DNA of 30,194 nucleotides from B13-G4 sp030606805 (lineage in GTDB: Bacteria > Desulfobacterota > Desulfobacteria > Desulfobacterales > ETH-SRB1). The DNA lies in NCBI GenBank assembly GCA_030606805.1, contig JAUWFS010000012.1, forward strand, positions 1 to 30,194. The letters are read 5' to 3'. The position numbers and the translations under genes are program-made. Shown piece by piece: positions 1 to 6,580 of this stretch. The notes beneath the pieces were generated by a model. It did no database searches. It worked only from the letters and a program-made list of their open reading frames with translations, and was not told the DNA's origin. Every line of letters starts with the position of its first letter. Position 1 is the stretch's first letter.

Positions 1-338
1 CGGTAAAGCCGTCTTGTTAACATGATTTCCGTGAGGTCCTTTAATTCTTCAGGTAATTCTTCAGGAGCATCGCCATTGTCGTTAGAAATTGTTAAGACAA
101 CCTCTGCCATGTTTAATGAAAGTTTACCATTTGAGCCGGCAAATATGACATCTTCCATAGATTTTCCGCGGAGTTGCTTTACGCTTTGTTCTCCCATAAC
201 CCATCTTAGAGCATCAATGATGTTGCTTTTGCCGCAACCATTGGGGCCGACGACCGCGGAAATGCCGGGATGAAATTCGATGCAGGTTTTATCAGGAAAT
301 GATTTAAATCCCGCTATCTCCAATTTTTTAAGTTTCAT
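1..338 (-). CDS. smc: Chromosome segregation protein SMC, N-terminal part (cut by window edge)
   Basis: The reverse strand from an ATG at 338 gives 112 codons with no stop before the window edge, so only the head-domain start of a protein usually near 1,200 residues is present. It opens MKLKKLEIAGFKSF, the typical SMC start, followed by the Walker A motif GPNGCGKSN at residues 31-39 and the Q-loop-like stretch WVMGEQSVKQLRG. SMC is the ATPase of the bacterial condensin complex, acting with ScpA and ScpB on the nucleoid. An AGGAG ribosome site lies about 10 bases upstream of the ATG. The related RecN, RecF and Rad50 proteins begin differently. The call is firm; the rest of the gene is outside the window. 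Confidence 0.95.
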   Translation of the reverse strand, partial: MKLKKLEIAGFKSFPDKTCIEFHPGISAVVGPNGCGKSNIIDALRWVMGEQSVKQLRGKSMEDVIFAGSNGKLSLNMAEVVLTISNDNGDAPEELPEELKDLTEIMLTRRLY

Positions 339-360
339 GCAGGGAAATCTCCTGTGTTAG

Positions 361-385
361 GGTTGCTGGTTGCTGGTTGCTGGTT
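361..385. repeat. Tandem GGTTGCT heptamer, 3.6 copies
   Basis: Three perfect head-to-tail copies of GGTTGCT plus GGTT, lying just upstream of smc in its presumed leader. Short arrays of this kind also border the four-helix-bundle remnants elsewhere in this window, so this may be the scar of a similar element; that link is inference. Confidence 0.75.
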
Positions 386-412
386 TTCTGACTTTGGACT
401 GTCGAGTTAGGG

Positions 413-441
413 TAAATAACAGGAAACAGTCTGTTTGTAAA
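413..441 (-). promoter_or_regulatory. Possible sigma-70 promoter for smc
   Basis: On the minus strand TTTACA (441-436) and TATTTA (418-413) are 17 bases apart and lie about 75 bases upstream of the smc start. The -10 box is a weak match, so this is only a candidate. Confidence 0.3.
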
Positions 442-699
442 GCAAAAAACACAAATTACTGTATAATTTTGTTGCATAAATACAATATATGGTATATTAT
501 AATTAAATAAAATTATACCAAAATCCACCGCCTAATTTTACGAATTCCTTTAGCTTTAGTAATAAGGCTTTGCGACAATTTTGCCTGCACTTAAGTATTA
601 CATTATAACCCTATGGTTATCAAGGTTTCTCCGATTTGATGGTGGATTTAGGTAACATTCATCTTGCACGTAAAAATTAACCGTGATAGTTTTATTATT

Positions 700-1032
700 A
701 TGAAACAGTATGTAATTGACGAGCTGAGACCTGCAGATTATGAAAAAATCAAGGCTTATCTGGATAAGAATTTTGACGCTTCCAGTGTAGATGGTATTTA
801 CTGGATACCGCTTGATCAGGACATTCTTAGCAATATCCAGGCAGAGCATATTGAATGTCAGCCATTTTGTTTTGCCATTAATTTAGAACCAACTGTTATG
901 GCCTGTGAACTTCTGGTGCGCAGCAAAAACACAATTAGATGCGACTGTATCGGCTATGCAACAGAAAAACAGCATAACTGGTTTATCCAGGTTGTTGACG
1001 CTATATTCGAGAAGCTTGAGATCAAAACATGA
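700..1032 (+). CDS. Conserved-looking small hypothetical protein
   Basis: A 110-residue soluble protein beginning MKQYVIDELRPADYEKI. An in-frame TTG at 664 would add 12 residues, but ATG 700 gives a more natural start; neither has a clear ribosome site. It is acidic and mixed alpha/beta in character, with no signal peptide or membrane segment, and contains cysteines in QPFCFAINLE, VMACELL and IRCDCIGYA. The regular composition and codon pattern suggest a real gene, but no family was recognised. It stands alone between smc (opposite strand) and a repeat element, so context gives no function. Confidence 0.6.
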   Translation: MKQYVIDELRPADYEKIKAYLDKNFDASSVDGIYWIPLDQDILSNIQAEHIECQPFCFAINLEPTVMACELLVRSKNTIRCDCIGYATEKQHNWFIQVVDAIFEKLEIKT

Positions 1033-1040
1033 GACTTTTG

Positions 1041-1271
1041 TAACCGTTCACAGTTTACAGTTATCGGTTCACGGTTGAAAAAAACAGATTGCGCAAGGAT
1101 CGGCTGCGGAGCTGAAAACACAAATTTATATTTCACGAGAGGTTAATATATTTTCTGATTTAGATGCGAAAGAATTAATTCAAGAGTTGAAATCAATATC
1201 CAAAATGCTTCAATCATTGCATAGTTCATTGAAAAAACTGTGAACTGTGAACCGACAACCGTGAACGGTTA
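1041..1271. repeat. Repeat element A: GGTTCAC-type arrays flanking a four-helix-bundle gene remnant
   Basis: The left end (1041-1076) is an array built on the motif CGGTTCACGGTT and the right end (1238-1271) carries its reverse complement (GTGAACCG type), so the ends form an imperfect inverted repeat. Between them lies the remnant reading frame at 1085-1243. The right end supplies the TAA stop codon (1271-1269) of the minus-strand methyltransferase. A shorter relative with the same design and the same gene tail lies at 2004-2107 on the other side of that gene. Confidence 0.7.
1085..1243 (+). pseudogene. C-terminal remnant of a four-helix-bundle (S23/IVP-type) protein
   Basis: This frame runs without a start codon from CAG 1085 to TGA 1243, 52 codons. 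It contains IAQGSAAELKTQI, then an acidic helix, then ISKMLQSLHSSLKK and a stop. This matches the last half of the four-helix-bundle proteins related to the 23S rRNA intervening-sequence protein and to Avd of diversity-generating retroelements, where the motif is typically IAxGSLxELETQ and the end SKMLNxLIxSLK. The N-terminal half is replaced by the repeat array at 1041-1076, so this is a truncated, non-functional copy. Family recognition is from memory of the motif pattern. Confidence 0.75.
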
Positions 1272-2003
1272 CGACGGCAGAAACATTTGCTTTACTTCGT
1301 TGGTGTATGAACCGTCTTCATGGTAGATTATCATAGGAGAAGCTATGGTTACGCCCGGTCGACCCCCTTTAATCCCTTCGACAAGAATCAGTTTTGCTTC
1401 AGAATTTCTGTTGGAATGAATAGTGCGAAGGAATTTCGGTTCAATATTAAAAGAGCGCATTTGTGTAAGAATATCAGTTAGTCGATTTGAGGAATAAACC
1501 ATCACAATTCTTCCCGAAGTACGCAGCATCCTGCGAGCGGTTTCAATAACGTCGAAAAGTGTAGCTTTGATTTCATGCCTGGCAACAGCCCTTTGTTGAT
1601 CAGGGTTCATTCTTCCGGATAAAACCTTCCGGTATGGAGGATTGCTGACAACCATATCAACCGGCCCTGAAATCATATCATAATGCAGCTCTTTCATATC
1701 TTGGCAAAGAATAGTAATCTGATTTTCCATGTTATTTGATTTAACATTTATATTTGCAATATCAGCGAGTTCTTTCTGTATCTCAATTCCATAAACTGTG
1801 AGTTTCGGATTACGATACGCCATTATCAGGGGGATAATGCCGCAGCCCGTTCCCAGATCAAGAATCCTGCCGCCCTGACACTTGCCGGCATGACAGGCCA
1901 ATAAAACAGCATCTATGGAAAAACGATAACCAGACCGCTTTTGCTTAACCTTTATTTTGCCATTGAAAAAAGTATCAGTTGAAAAATCTTTCATTAAGTG
2001 CAT
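1269..2003 (-). CDS. yfiC: tRNA1(Val) adenine-N6 methyltransferase family (YfiC/TrmN6-type)
   Basis: A 244-residue class I SAM-dependent methyltransferase. The SAM-binding motif I is LDLGTGCGIIPL at residues 48-59, the acidic end of strand 2 is in YGIEIQ, and the N6-adenine catalytic motif NPPY is at 121-124. The length and the N-terminal segment with GYRFSIDAVLLA are typical of the YfiC family, which methylates A37 of tRNA1(Val) in E. coli. The start may be ATG 2003 or ATG 1994 (MKDFSTD); neither has a Shine-Dalgarno sequence because the upstream DNA is a repeat element that begins right at the ATG. The stop codon likewise lies in repeat DNA. It follows the DUF721 gene on the same strand and may share its promoter. 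The exact RNA substrate is not proven by sequence. Confidence 0.85.
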   Translation of the reverse strand: MHLMKDFSTDTFFNGKIKVKQKRSGYRFSIDAVLLACHAGKCQGGRILDLGTGCGIIPLIMAYRNPKLTVYGIEIQKELADIANINVKSNNMENQITILCQDMKELHYDMISGPVDMVVSNPPYRKVLSGRMNPDQQRAVARHEIKATLFDVIETARRMLRTSGRIVMVYSSNRLTDILTQMRSFNIEPKFLRTIHSNRNSEAKLILVEGIKGGRPGVTIASPMIIYHEDGSYTNEVKQMFLPS

Positions 2004-2107
2004 CCGTTCACGGTTAACAGTTCACGGTTCACGGTTAAAATGCATCAGTCATTGCATAGTTCATTGAAAAAAACCGTAAACCGTAAACTGTTAACAGTAA
2101 ACCGTTA
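2004..2107. repeat. Repeat element B: short version of element A
   Basis: GGTTCAC-type array at 2004-2037, a 35-base core at 2039-2073, and the inverted GTAAACCG-type array at 2074-2107. The core (CATTGCATAGTTCATTGAAA and flanks) nearly repeats the 3' end of the four-helix remnant at 1203-1237. This looks like an internal-deletion derivative of element A. It fills the whole space between the DUF721 stop codon and the methyltransferase start codon. Confidence 0.75.
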
Positions 2108-2425
2108 CTATATAGTTCCGATTTTAAATTTTATTTCTTCGACCAGTTCTTTCCCTGCTGAAATGTTTATCTTTCTTAATATATCGTTTTTAAAAAACTG
2201 GAGCTGTTGTATCCAGCTCGAACTTGTAACATTTACAATAAGAATTTTTCCTTTTAATGCAAAAGGTTGAGCGTTTTCCGCAACAGACTTTCCTACCGTG
2301 CTATTCCATATGCTACAGACATTTTTCAGGTCTTCACCGGTCTCGTGGCGATAGGTTTTTAAGATTTTATTTATAATGCTGCTTATGTGCTCAAATTCTT
2401 TGGGCTTATTTTTATTTGATTTCAT
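2108..2425 (-). CDS. dciA: DUF721 / DciA-type protein
   Basis: A 105-residue protein with the DUF721 pattern: an N-terminal helix (ISSIINKILKTYRH), then IWNSTVGKSVAENAQPFALKG, then VNVTSSSWIQQLQF, the signature of this domain. DUF721 proteins of the DciA type bind and load the replicative helicase DnaB in bacteria lacking DnaC/DnaI. That is family knowledge; here the short length allows only the domain call. A weak CAGGAT ribosome site precedes ATG 2425, and a good promoter lies just upstream. Its stop codon abuts repeat element B, and the methyltransferase follows 104 bases later on the same strand. Confidence 0.75.
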   Translation of the reverse strand: MKSNKNKPKEFEHISSIINKILKTYRHETGEDLKNVCSIWNSTVGKSVAENAQPFALKGKILIVNVTSSSWIQQLQFFKNDILRKINISAGKELVEEIKFKIGTI

Positions 2426-2433
2426 AATCCTGA

Positions 2434-2463
2434 TAAATATTTTTAAATTAGATTAAGTGTCAA
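2434..2463 (-). promoter_or_regulatory. Sigma-70-type promoter for dciA and the methyltransferase
   Basis: TTGACA on the minus strand (2463-2458) and TATTTA (2439-2434) with 18 bases between, immediately upstream of the DUF721 start. The -10 box overlaps the expected leader, so the 5' untranslated region would be very short. Confidence 0.45.
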
Positions 2464-2520
2464 GAAAAACTCTTTAATAATCCAAAAGCCTTGATTTTTG
2501 CATAACTTTTTGCTTTTTGC

Positions 2521-2549
2521 TTGACTTGAAATATCAGGCAATTTATATG
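2521..2549 (+). promoter_or_regulatory. Sigma-70-type promoter for hflKC
   Basis: TTGACT (2521-2526), a 17-base spacer and TATATG (2544-2549), about 115 bases upstream of the hflK ATG and divergent from the dciA promoter. Confidence 0.5.
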
Positions 2550-2663
2550 TTTAAAATATTTGTTGATAAATATTGTTATTATTGTTAGCTACACCTTAAT
2601 TTTTTAGGGCATTAAGGCCAAATCCTCATAAAAAGATTGAATTAAATTCGCAGGGGAAAAATT

Positions 2664-3704
2664 ATGACTTGGGATTGGGAAAAACTAAAACAGCAACAGC
2701 AACAAAAGACGGGCGGGGGCGGGGTTCCTCCGCAAGTTGATGAAATTCTTAAAAACATCAAAAAGTTCAAGTTGCCTGGCGGACCGATTTTAATTATTAT
2801 TTTGATAGCTCTATTTTTCGGTTCATCTACATTTTTTACAGTTGGAGTTGATGAGGTCGGAGTTGTCCAGCGATTTGGTAAATATATTCGTGTTGGCCAG
2901 CCCGGTCTTAATTTCAAGCTGCCGGCAGGCATTGAGAAAGTAACAAAGGTTAAGGTAAAACGTGTTTACAAAGAAGAGTTTGGCTTCCGATCCGCAAGTG
3001 GTGAAGCTAGAAAACTTTTTGCATCCGGCGGCACTGAAAATATAAATGTGTCTCTCATGCTAACAGGCGATCTTAATGTTGGTCTGGTGCCATGGATTGT
3101 TCAGTACAAGGTAAAAGATCCCTATAATTATTTATTTAAAGTTCAAGATCCCCGCAGGTTGCTTATAGATATGTCTGAAGCTTCCATGCGACTTGTAGTT
3201 GGAGATAGAAGCATTAATGAGGTCATAACAAAGCGGGAAGAAGTAGCTATTGAAGCTCGACAGCATTTGCAGGCGGAGATGGACAGGTCGGAAACCGGTA
3301 TAGGCATTGTAACAATAGAGATGAAAAAAACAAATGTTCCTGAAGCGGTACAGCCCTCATTTAATGAAGTAAATCAGGCTGTACAGGAAAAAGAAAAATT
3401 GATCTATCAGGCAAAAGAGGATTATAACAAGGAAATTCCTCAGGCAAGAGGGGAAGCGGAGAGAACCCTTAAGGCGGCTGAAGGCTATTCTCTTGATCGT
3501 ATTAACCGCGCAAAGGGTGATGCTTCAAGATTTGTTGCCATTTATCAGGAGTATGTTAAGGCAAAGGATATTACAAGAAGGCGGCTGTACCTTGAGACTA
3601 TGACAGATATTTTCCCAAAACTAGGTCATAAGTATATAATAGATTCTGAACAGAAAAATTTATTACCTTTACTTAATCTTGGAAAAAATGGTGTGGCGAA
3701 ATGA
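2664..3704 (+). CDS. hflK: HflK, SPFH-domain modulator of FtsH protease
   Basis: A 346-residue single-pass membrane protein. The N-terminus is cytoplasmic and Gln/Gly-rich (QQQQQ, then GGGG at 17-20), followed by a membrane segment at about residues 40-59 and the SPFH/prohibitin domain starting VGVDEVGVVQRFGKY. A long charged helical region (about 235-300, rich in EAR and AEG) precedes the C-terminus. HflK and HflC form a large cage around FtsH in the inner membrane and modulate its proteolysis. The order hflK-hflC with overlapping ATGA is the classic arrangement and supports the call. GGGGA lies upstream of the ATG as ribosome site. FtsH itself is not in the window. Confidence 0.93.
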   Translation: MTWDWEKLKQQQQQKTGGGGVPPQVDEILKNIKKFKLPGGPILIIILIALFFGSSTFFTVGVDEVGVVQRFGKYIRVGQPGLNFKLPAGIEKVTKVKVKRVYKEEFGFRSASGEARKLFASGGTENINVSLMLTGDLNVGLVPWIVQYKVKDPYNYLFKVQDPRRLLIDMSEASMRLVVGDRSINEVITKREEVAIEARQHLQAEMDRSETGIGIVTIEMKKTNVPEAVQPSFNEVNQAVQEKEKLIYQAKEDYNKEIPQARGEAERTLKAAEGYSLDRINRAKGDASRFVAIYQEYVKAKDITRRRLYLETMTDIFPKLGHKYIIDSEQKNLLPLLNLGKNGVAK

Positions 3705-4633
3705 AATCCAAAGGTTTTATTATAATAATTGCTGTAATCGCATGTCTCCTTGTTTTTACTTCAGCTTATATTGTGGATGAAACAGAACAGGTTGTTGTTA
3801 CTCAGTTTGGAAAAGTCATGGGCGAGACTAAGCATTTGCCGGGTCTTTATTTTAAAATGCCTTTTATTCAGAATACAAACTACTTTCCCAAAAACCTGTT
3901 GCACTGGGATGGGGATCCAGGTCAGATACCAACTCTGGATAAAACATATATATGGGTTGACACATTTGCCAGGTGGAAAATCGTTGATCCGGTTAAATAT
4001 TTCCAGACAGTCGGCAATCTAATAAGCGCTCAGGGAAGGCTTGATGATATTATTGGTCCTGCTGTTAGAAATTTTATTAGTTCCTATAAACTTATAGAGA
4101 CAGTCAGAACTACAAACAGGGAGCTTGATACTTTTGAAATAGGGCTGGAAGATGTTGAAAGAAGATCTGCACATGTTATTAAAACAGGCAGGCAGAAGAT
4201 TACAGAGGGAATACTGAAGCAGGCTAAGCCCAAACTTGAAAAATTTGGTATTGAGCTGGTTGATGTTAAGATAAAGCGCATTAATTACGTAGAGCAGGTA
4301 AGAAGAACCGTTTATTCCCGAATGATTGCAGAACGAAATCAAATTGCAGAGAAATTCCGTTCCGAAGGTCAGGGGGAAGCCCGTAAGATACTGGGTGAAA
4401 AAGAAAGGGATTTAAAGCTGATTACCTCACAAGCATACAAACTTGCCCAGGAAATAAAAGGTAAGGCTGATGCTGAGTCGACAAAAATATATGCCAAAGC
4501 ATATGGGTTGGATCCGGAATTCTATTCATTTATCAAAACGCTTGATGTTTACGGCCAGGCGCTTGATAAAGACAGCTCTATTGTTCTTTCAACTGACTCA
4601 GAGTTCTTTAAATATCTAAAAGGGTATAAGTGA
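3701..4633 (+). CDS. hflC: HflC, SPFH-domain partner of HflK
   Basis: A 310-residue protein whose ATG overlaps the hflK stop by four bases (ATGA), implying translational coupling. It has one N-terminal membrane anchor (residues 5-23) followed by VDETEQVVVTQFGKV, the typical start of the HflC SPFH domain. Further family marks are RSEGQGEARKILGEKERD and the C-terminal SEFFKYLKG. It would assemble with HflK in the periplasmic-facing complex regulating FtsH. It ends 28 bases before a strong terminator, so hflKC is a two-gene operon. Confidence 0.93.
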   Translation: MKSKGFIIIIAVIACLLVFTSAYIVDETEQVVVTQFGKVMGETKHLPGLYFKMPFIQNTNYFPKNLLHWDGDPGQIPTLDKTYIWVDTFARWKIVDPVKYFQTVGNLISAQGRLDDIIGPAVRNFISSYKLIETVRTTNRELDTFEIGLEDVERRSAHVIKTGRQKITEGILKQAKPKLEKFGIELVDVKIKRINYVEQVRRTVYSRMIAERNQIAEKFRSEGQGEARKILGEKERDLKLITSQAYKLAQEIKGKADAESTKIYAKAYGLDPEFYSFIKTLDVYGQALDKDSSIVLSTDSEFFKYLKGYK

Positions 4634-4660
4634 CAGGCCAACTGGCAAATAATGAAAAAT

Positions 4661-4695
4661 AAAAAGCACCGACTCCTTAAAGCTCGGTGCTTTTT
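4661..4695 (+). terminator. Rho-independent terminator after hflC
   Basis: A 12-base stem AAAAAGCACCGA / TCGGTGCTTTTT with an 11-base loop ends in a T run. The A run on the left arm makes it usable on both strands. Confidence 0.9.
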
Positions 4696-4713
4696 CTAAT
4701 TTTCATAAGAGAG

Positions 4714-4857
4714 TGAGACCTTTGAAAAATGCTCAGTTTTGTTCAAGTTCAAGGAAGGCGAAAATTTTAAATGTAGGAATACATTGAGTATTTCGAGGCT
4801 TAAAATTTGAGCCTGACGCTGAAATTGGGCAAAAGGGAGCGTTTTGCAAAGGTCTCA
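4714..4857 (-). mobile_element. MITE-like element 1 (144 bp)
   Basis: Terminal inverted repeats TGAGACCTTTG (4714-4724) and CAAAGGTCTCA (4847-4857) are perfect over 11 bases and continue imperfectly. There is no coding capacity. The internal 92 bases (4737-4828) match, in the opposite orientation, the core of the element at 13853-13997 with roughly 85% identity, though the termini of the two are unrelated. The core includes internal palindromes (AAATTTTAA/TTAAAATTT and ATGTA/TACAT), so it would fold. It lies between the hflC terminator and the next gene; the remaining 4858-5076 is AT-rich with nothing recognisable. Confidence 0.7.
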
Positions 4858-5076
4858 GAGTATATACACCATTATTTGCCCTTTCTTCTCTGATGGCGTG
4901 TGCGTGCCAAAAGCTTTCTGTGTTTATGTCTTCTCATTTTTTTTCTTCGTTTTTTAACTACACTACCCAACAAATCACCCCCGTTCCTTATCTAATTTTT
5001 TACGATAAAAAGTTTATTACCATTTTTCGTATTTATTTGTCCACAATTTTATTAAAGAACTTTTCAATTAGATAAA

Positions 5077-5616
5077 ATGAAAAAACTGCAAGCTTTCAAC
5101 ATGGATCAGATAAAAATTGTAAACGAGTCTGTTGCAATAGCCGAGGAACTAGTCAGCAACCATTACAAAATGTCTGCCAGTCAGTGGCTTCACAGGAGGT
5201 ATGATGTCAAGACTCTTGTTGATCTTGATCCTATCGAAATAGTTCACTCTCCTTATGCGCAAATCATTCGTTACAAGGGGCAGCGAAAAAACACTTCCCT
5301 TGAATCTTCGACTTATGATTTTTATAAAATATGTCTTCAAGATCATTCTATCCTTGCAACGCTTGAGCAATTATCCGAGATAAAACTTTTTCCATTCACC
5401 TTATATATTATTATTCATGAATTAATTCATATAGTAAGATTCAGCAAATTTCTCCAAAGCTTCGATGCTTCACCTGAAGAAAAGCTGACAGAAGAGGCCC
5501 GTGTTCATGAAAAAACACATGAGATTCTTAAGACAATTAGATTTTCGGGTCTTACAGATGTGTTAAAATTTTATAATAAATGGCGCATGTCTTTTGATGG
5601 TTTGCAAAATTCCTGA
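5077..5616 (+). CDS. HEXXH-containing putative metalloprotease-like protein
   Basis: A 179-residue soluble protein with no signal peptide. HELIH at residues 114-118, preceded by a hydrophobic run (FPFTLYIII), is a good zincin motif, and the downstream acidic segment LTEEARVHEKTHEIL could supply the third zinc ligand. The first 100 residues are not recognised. ATG 5077 has no clear ribosome site; ATG 5101 (MDQIKIV) is an alternative but no better. It is followed by an FmdB-type gene 146 bases on. A cytoplasmic zinc metallohydrolase is plausible, but no substrate can be named. Confidence 0.7.
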   Translation: MKKLQAFNMDQIKIVNESVAIAEELVSNHYKMSASQWLHRRYDVKTLVDLDPIEIVHSPYAQIIRYKGQRKNTSLESSTYDFYKICLQDHSILATLEQLSEIKLFPFTLYIIIHELIHIVRFSKFLQSFDASPEEKLTEEARVHEKTHEILKTIRFSGLTDVLKFYNKWRMSFDGLQNS

Positions 5617-5645
5617 AAGTAAAGAAAAAAGCAGGAGGTTACTTC

Positions 5646-5674
5646 TTGACAACCCCCAAAAAGCGCTTAATATT
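5646..5674 (+). promoter_or_regulatory. Possible promoter for the FmdB-type gene
   Basis: A perfect TTGACA (5646-5651) is followed after 17 bases by AATATT, a poor -10 box. It lies about 90 bases upstream of ATG 5763. Confidence 0.3.
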
Positions 5675-5762
5675 TAAAACTGAATTTGATTTTATTATAA
5701 ATGACTTTCAATTTCCTTATTATAGTCAAGATTAAAAAATTTGATGCAGGAGTTTTTTTAAG

Positions 5763-6035
5763 ATGCCTATTTACGAATATGAATGTATGAAATGTGGTGA
5801 GATTAAAGAAGTAATTCAGAAATTTTCTGACAAACCTCTAATTAAATGCAGCCATTGTTCGGGAAAGCTTCAAAAACTCGTTTCACAGAGTACTTTTCAT
5901 CTTAAAGGTACAGGTTGGTATGTAACTGACTATGCAAACAAATCCAAAAAATCTTGCACTTCTCAAAAAAAGAAGGAGAAAAAATCAGTTGCAACTACTG
6001 ATAATTCAAACAAAACTACCGATAAAACTTCATAA
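5763..6035 (+). CDS. FmdB family zinc ribbon protein
   Basis: A 90-residue protein beginning MPIYEYECMKCG, the invariant start of the FmdB/CxxC_CxxC_SSSS family. The zinc ribbon cysteines are C8, C11, C29 and C32, followed by the typical FHLKGTGWYVTDYA segment. The tail from residue 61 is Lys/Ser/Thr-rich and probably disordered. FmdB-like proteins are widespread small putative regulatory proteins; their biochemical role is not settled. GCAGGAG upstream is the ribosome site. It precedes groES by 221 bases. Confidence 0.88.
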   Translation: MPIYEYECMKCGEIKEVIQKFSDKPLIKCSHCSGKLQKLVSQSTFHLKGTGWYVTDYANKSKKSCTSQKKKEKKSVATTDNSNKTTDKTS

Positions 6036-6256
6036 TAGAAAGCCCCTGCCTTTTTTATATATTATCTGACAAATTCGGGCACTCTGATAAATATATTATT
6101 AATAATTTGAGTAAGTTTTAATTTTTTGGAGATTAATTGTTGTTACCCCAAATATTTAGATAAGTGAAGCCGCATTGTTAATTTGTTAAAACATTTTGAG
6201 TTATTCACGAATGTTACAGAAATAATTTAGTCATAAATAAAAGGAGAATTTACAAA

Positions 6257-6544
6257 ATGAAACTTAGACCATTACAAGACCGAATTTTAGTAAAGCGTGT
6301 AGAAGAAGAAACTACGACAAAGGGAGGAATTATTATTCCCGATACAGCTAAGGAAAAACCTGCGGAGGGCGAGGTTGTAGCTGTTGGTATCGGCAGGATA
6401 GGCGAAGACGGCAAAAGGATTGCTTTAGAGATAAAAAAGGGCGATAAGATTTTATTCAGCAAATATGGTGGAACCGAAGTTAAGATTGAAGGCGAAGAAT
6501 ATCTGATCATGCGTGAAGACGATGTTCTTGGTATAATCGAATAA
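6257..6544 (+). CDS. groES: Co-chaperonin GroES
   Basis: A 95-residue protein of normal GroES length. It starts MKLRPLQDRILVKRVEEE; the mobile loop is ETTTKGGIIIPDTAKEKP and the C-terminal strand is EYLIMREDDVLGII. GroES caps the GroEL ring during ATP-driven protein folding. AAGGAG precedes the ATG. No CIRCE inverted repeat was found upstream. CCCCAAAT at 6146-6153 resembles a heat-shock sigma-32 -10 box, but no matching -35 box is visible, so regulation is unclear. Confidence 0.97.
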   Translation: MKLRPLQDRILVKRVEEETTTKGGIIIPDTAKEKPAEGEVVAVGIGRIGEDGKRIALEIKKGDKILFSKYGGTEVKIEGEEYLIMREDDVLGIIE

Positions 6545-6580
6545 TTAAAGCATAAAAAGTATAAATGGAGGATAGATAAC

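Larger units (their letters stand above)
339..699. other. Intergenic region between smc and the hypothetical gene
   Basis: Divergent intergenic stretch of about 360 bases. It holds the smc ribosome site, the heptamer array and a candidate smc promoter. A small hairpin (TAACC / GGTTA) lies at about 606-619. The rest is AT-rich, with no convincing reading frame or RNA gene. Confidence 0.6.

Noticed and set aside
1041..2107. GGTTCAC arrays as a CRISPR
   Set aside because: The units are about 9 bases, contiguous and inverted at the two ends, with no unique spacers and no cas genes.
1998..2270. 90-codon plus-strand frame
   Set aside because: It consists of translated repeat element B followed by the antisense of the DUF721 gene.
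4893..5075. 60-codon plus-strand frame
   Set aside because: Low-complexity, Ser/Phe/Thr-rich translation with no ribosome site and no family pattern, in an AT-rich gap next to a MITE.
6036..6256. CIRCE operator upstream of groES
   Set aside because: No TTAGCACTC-N9-GAGTGCTAA-like inverted repeat was found; only a CCCCAAAT box reminiscent of a sigma-32 -10 element, without a -35.
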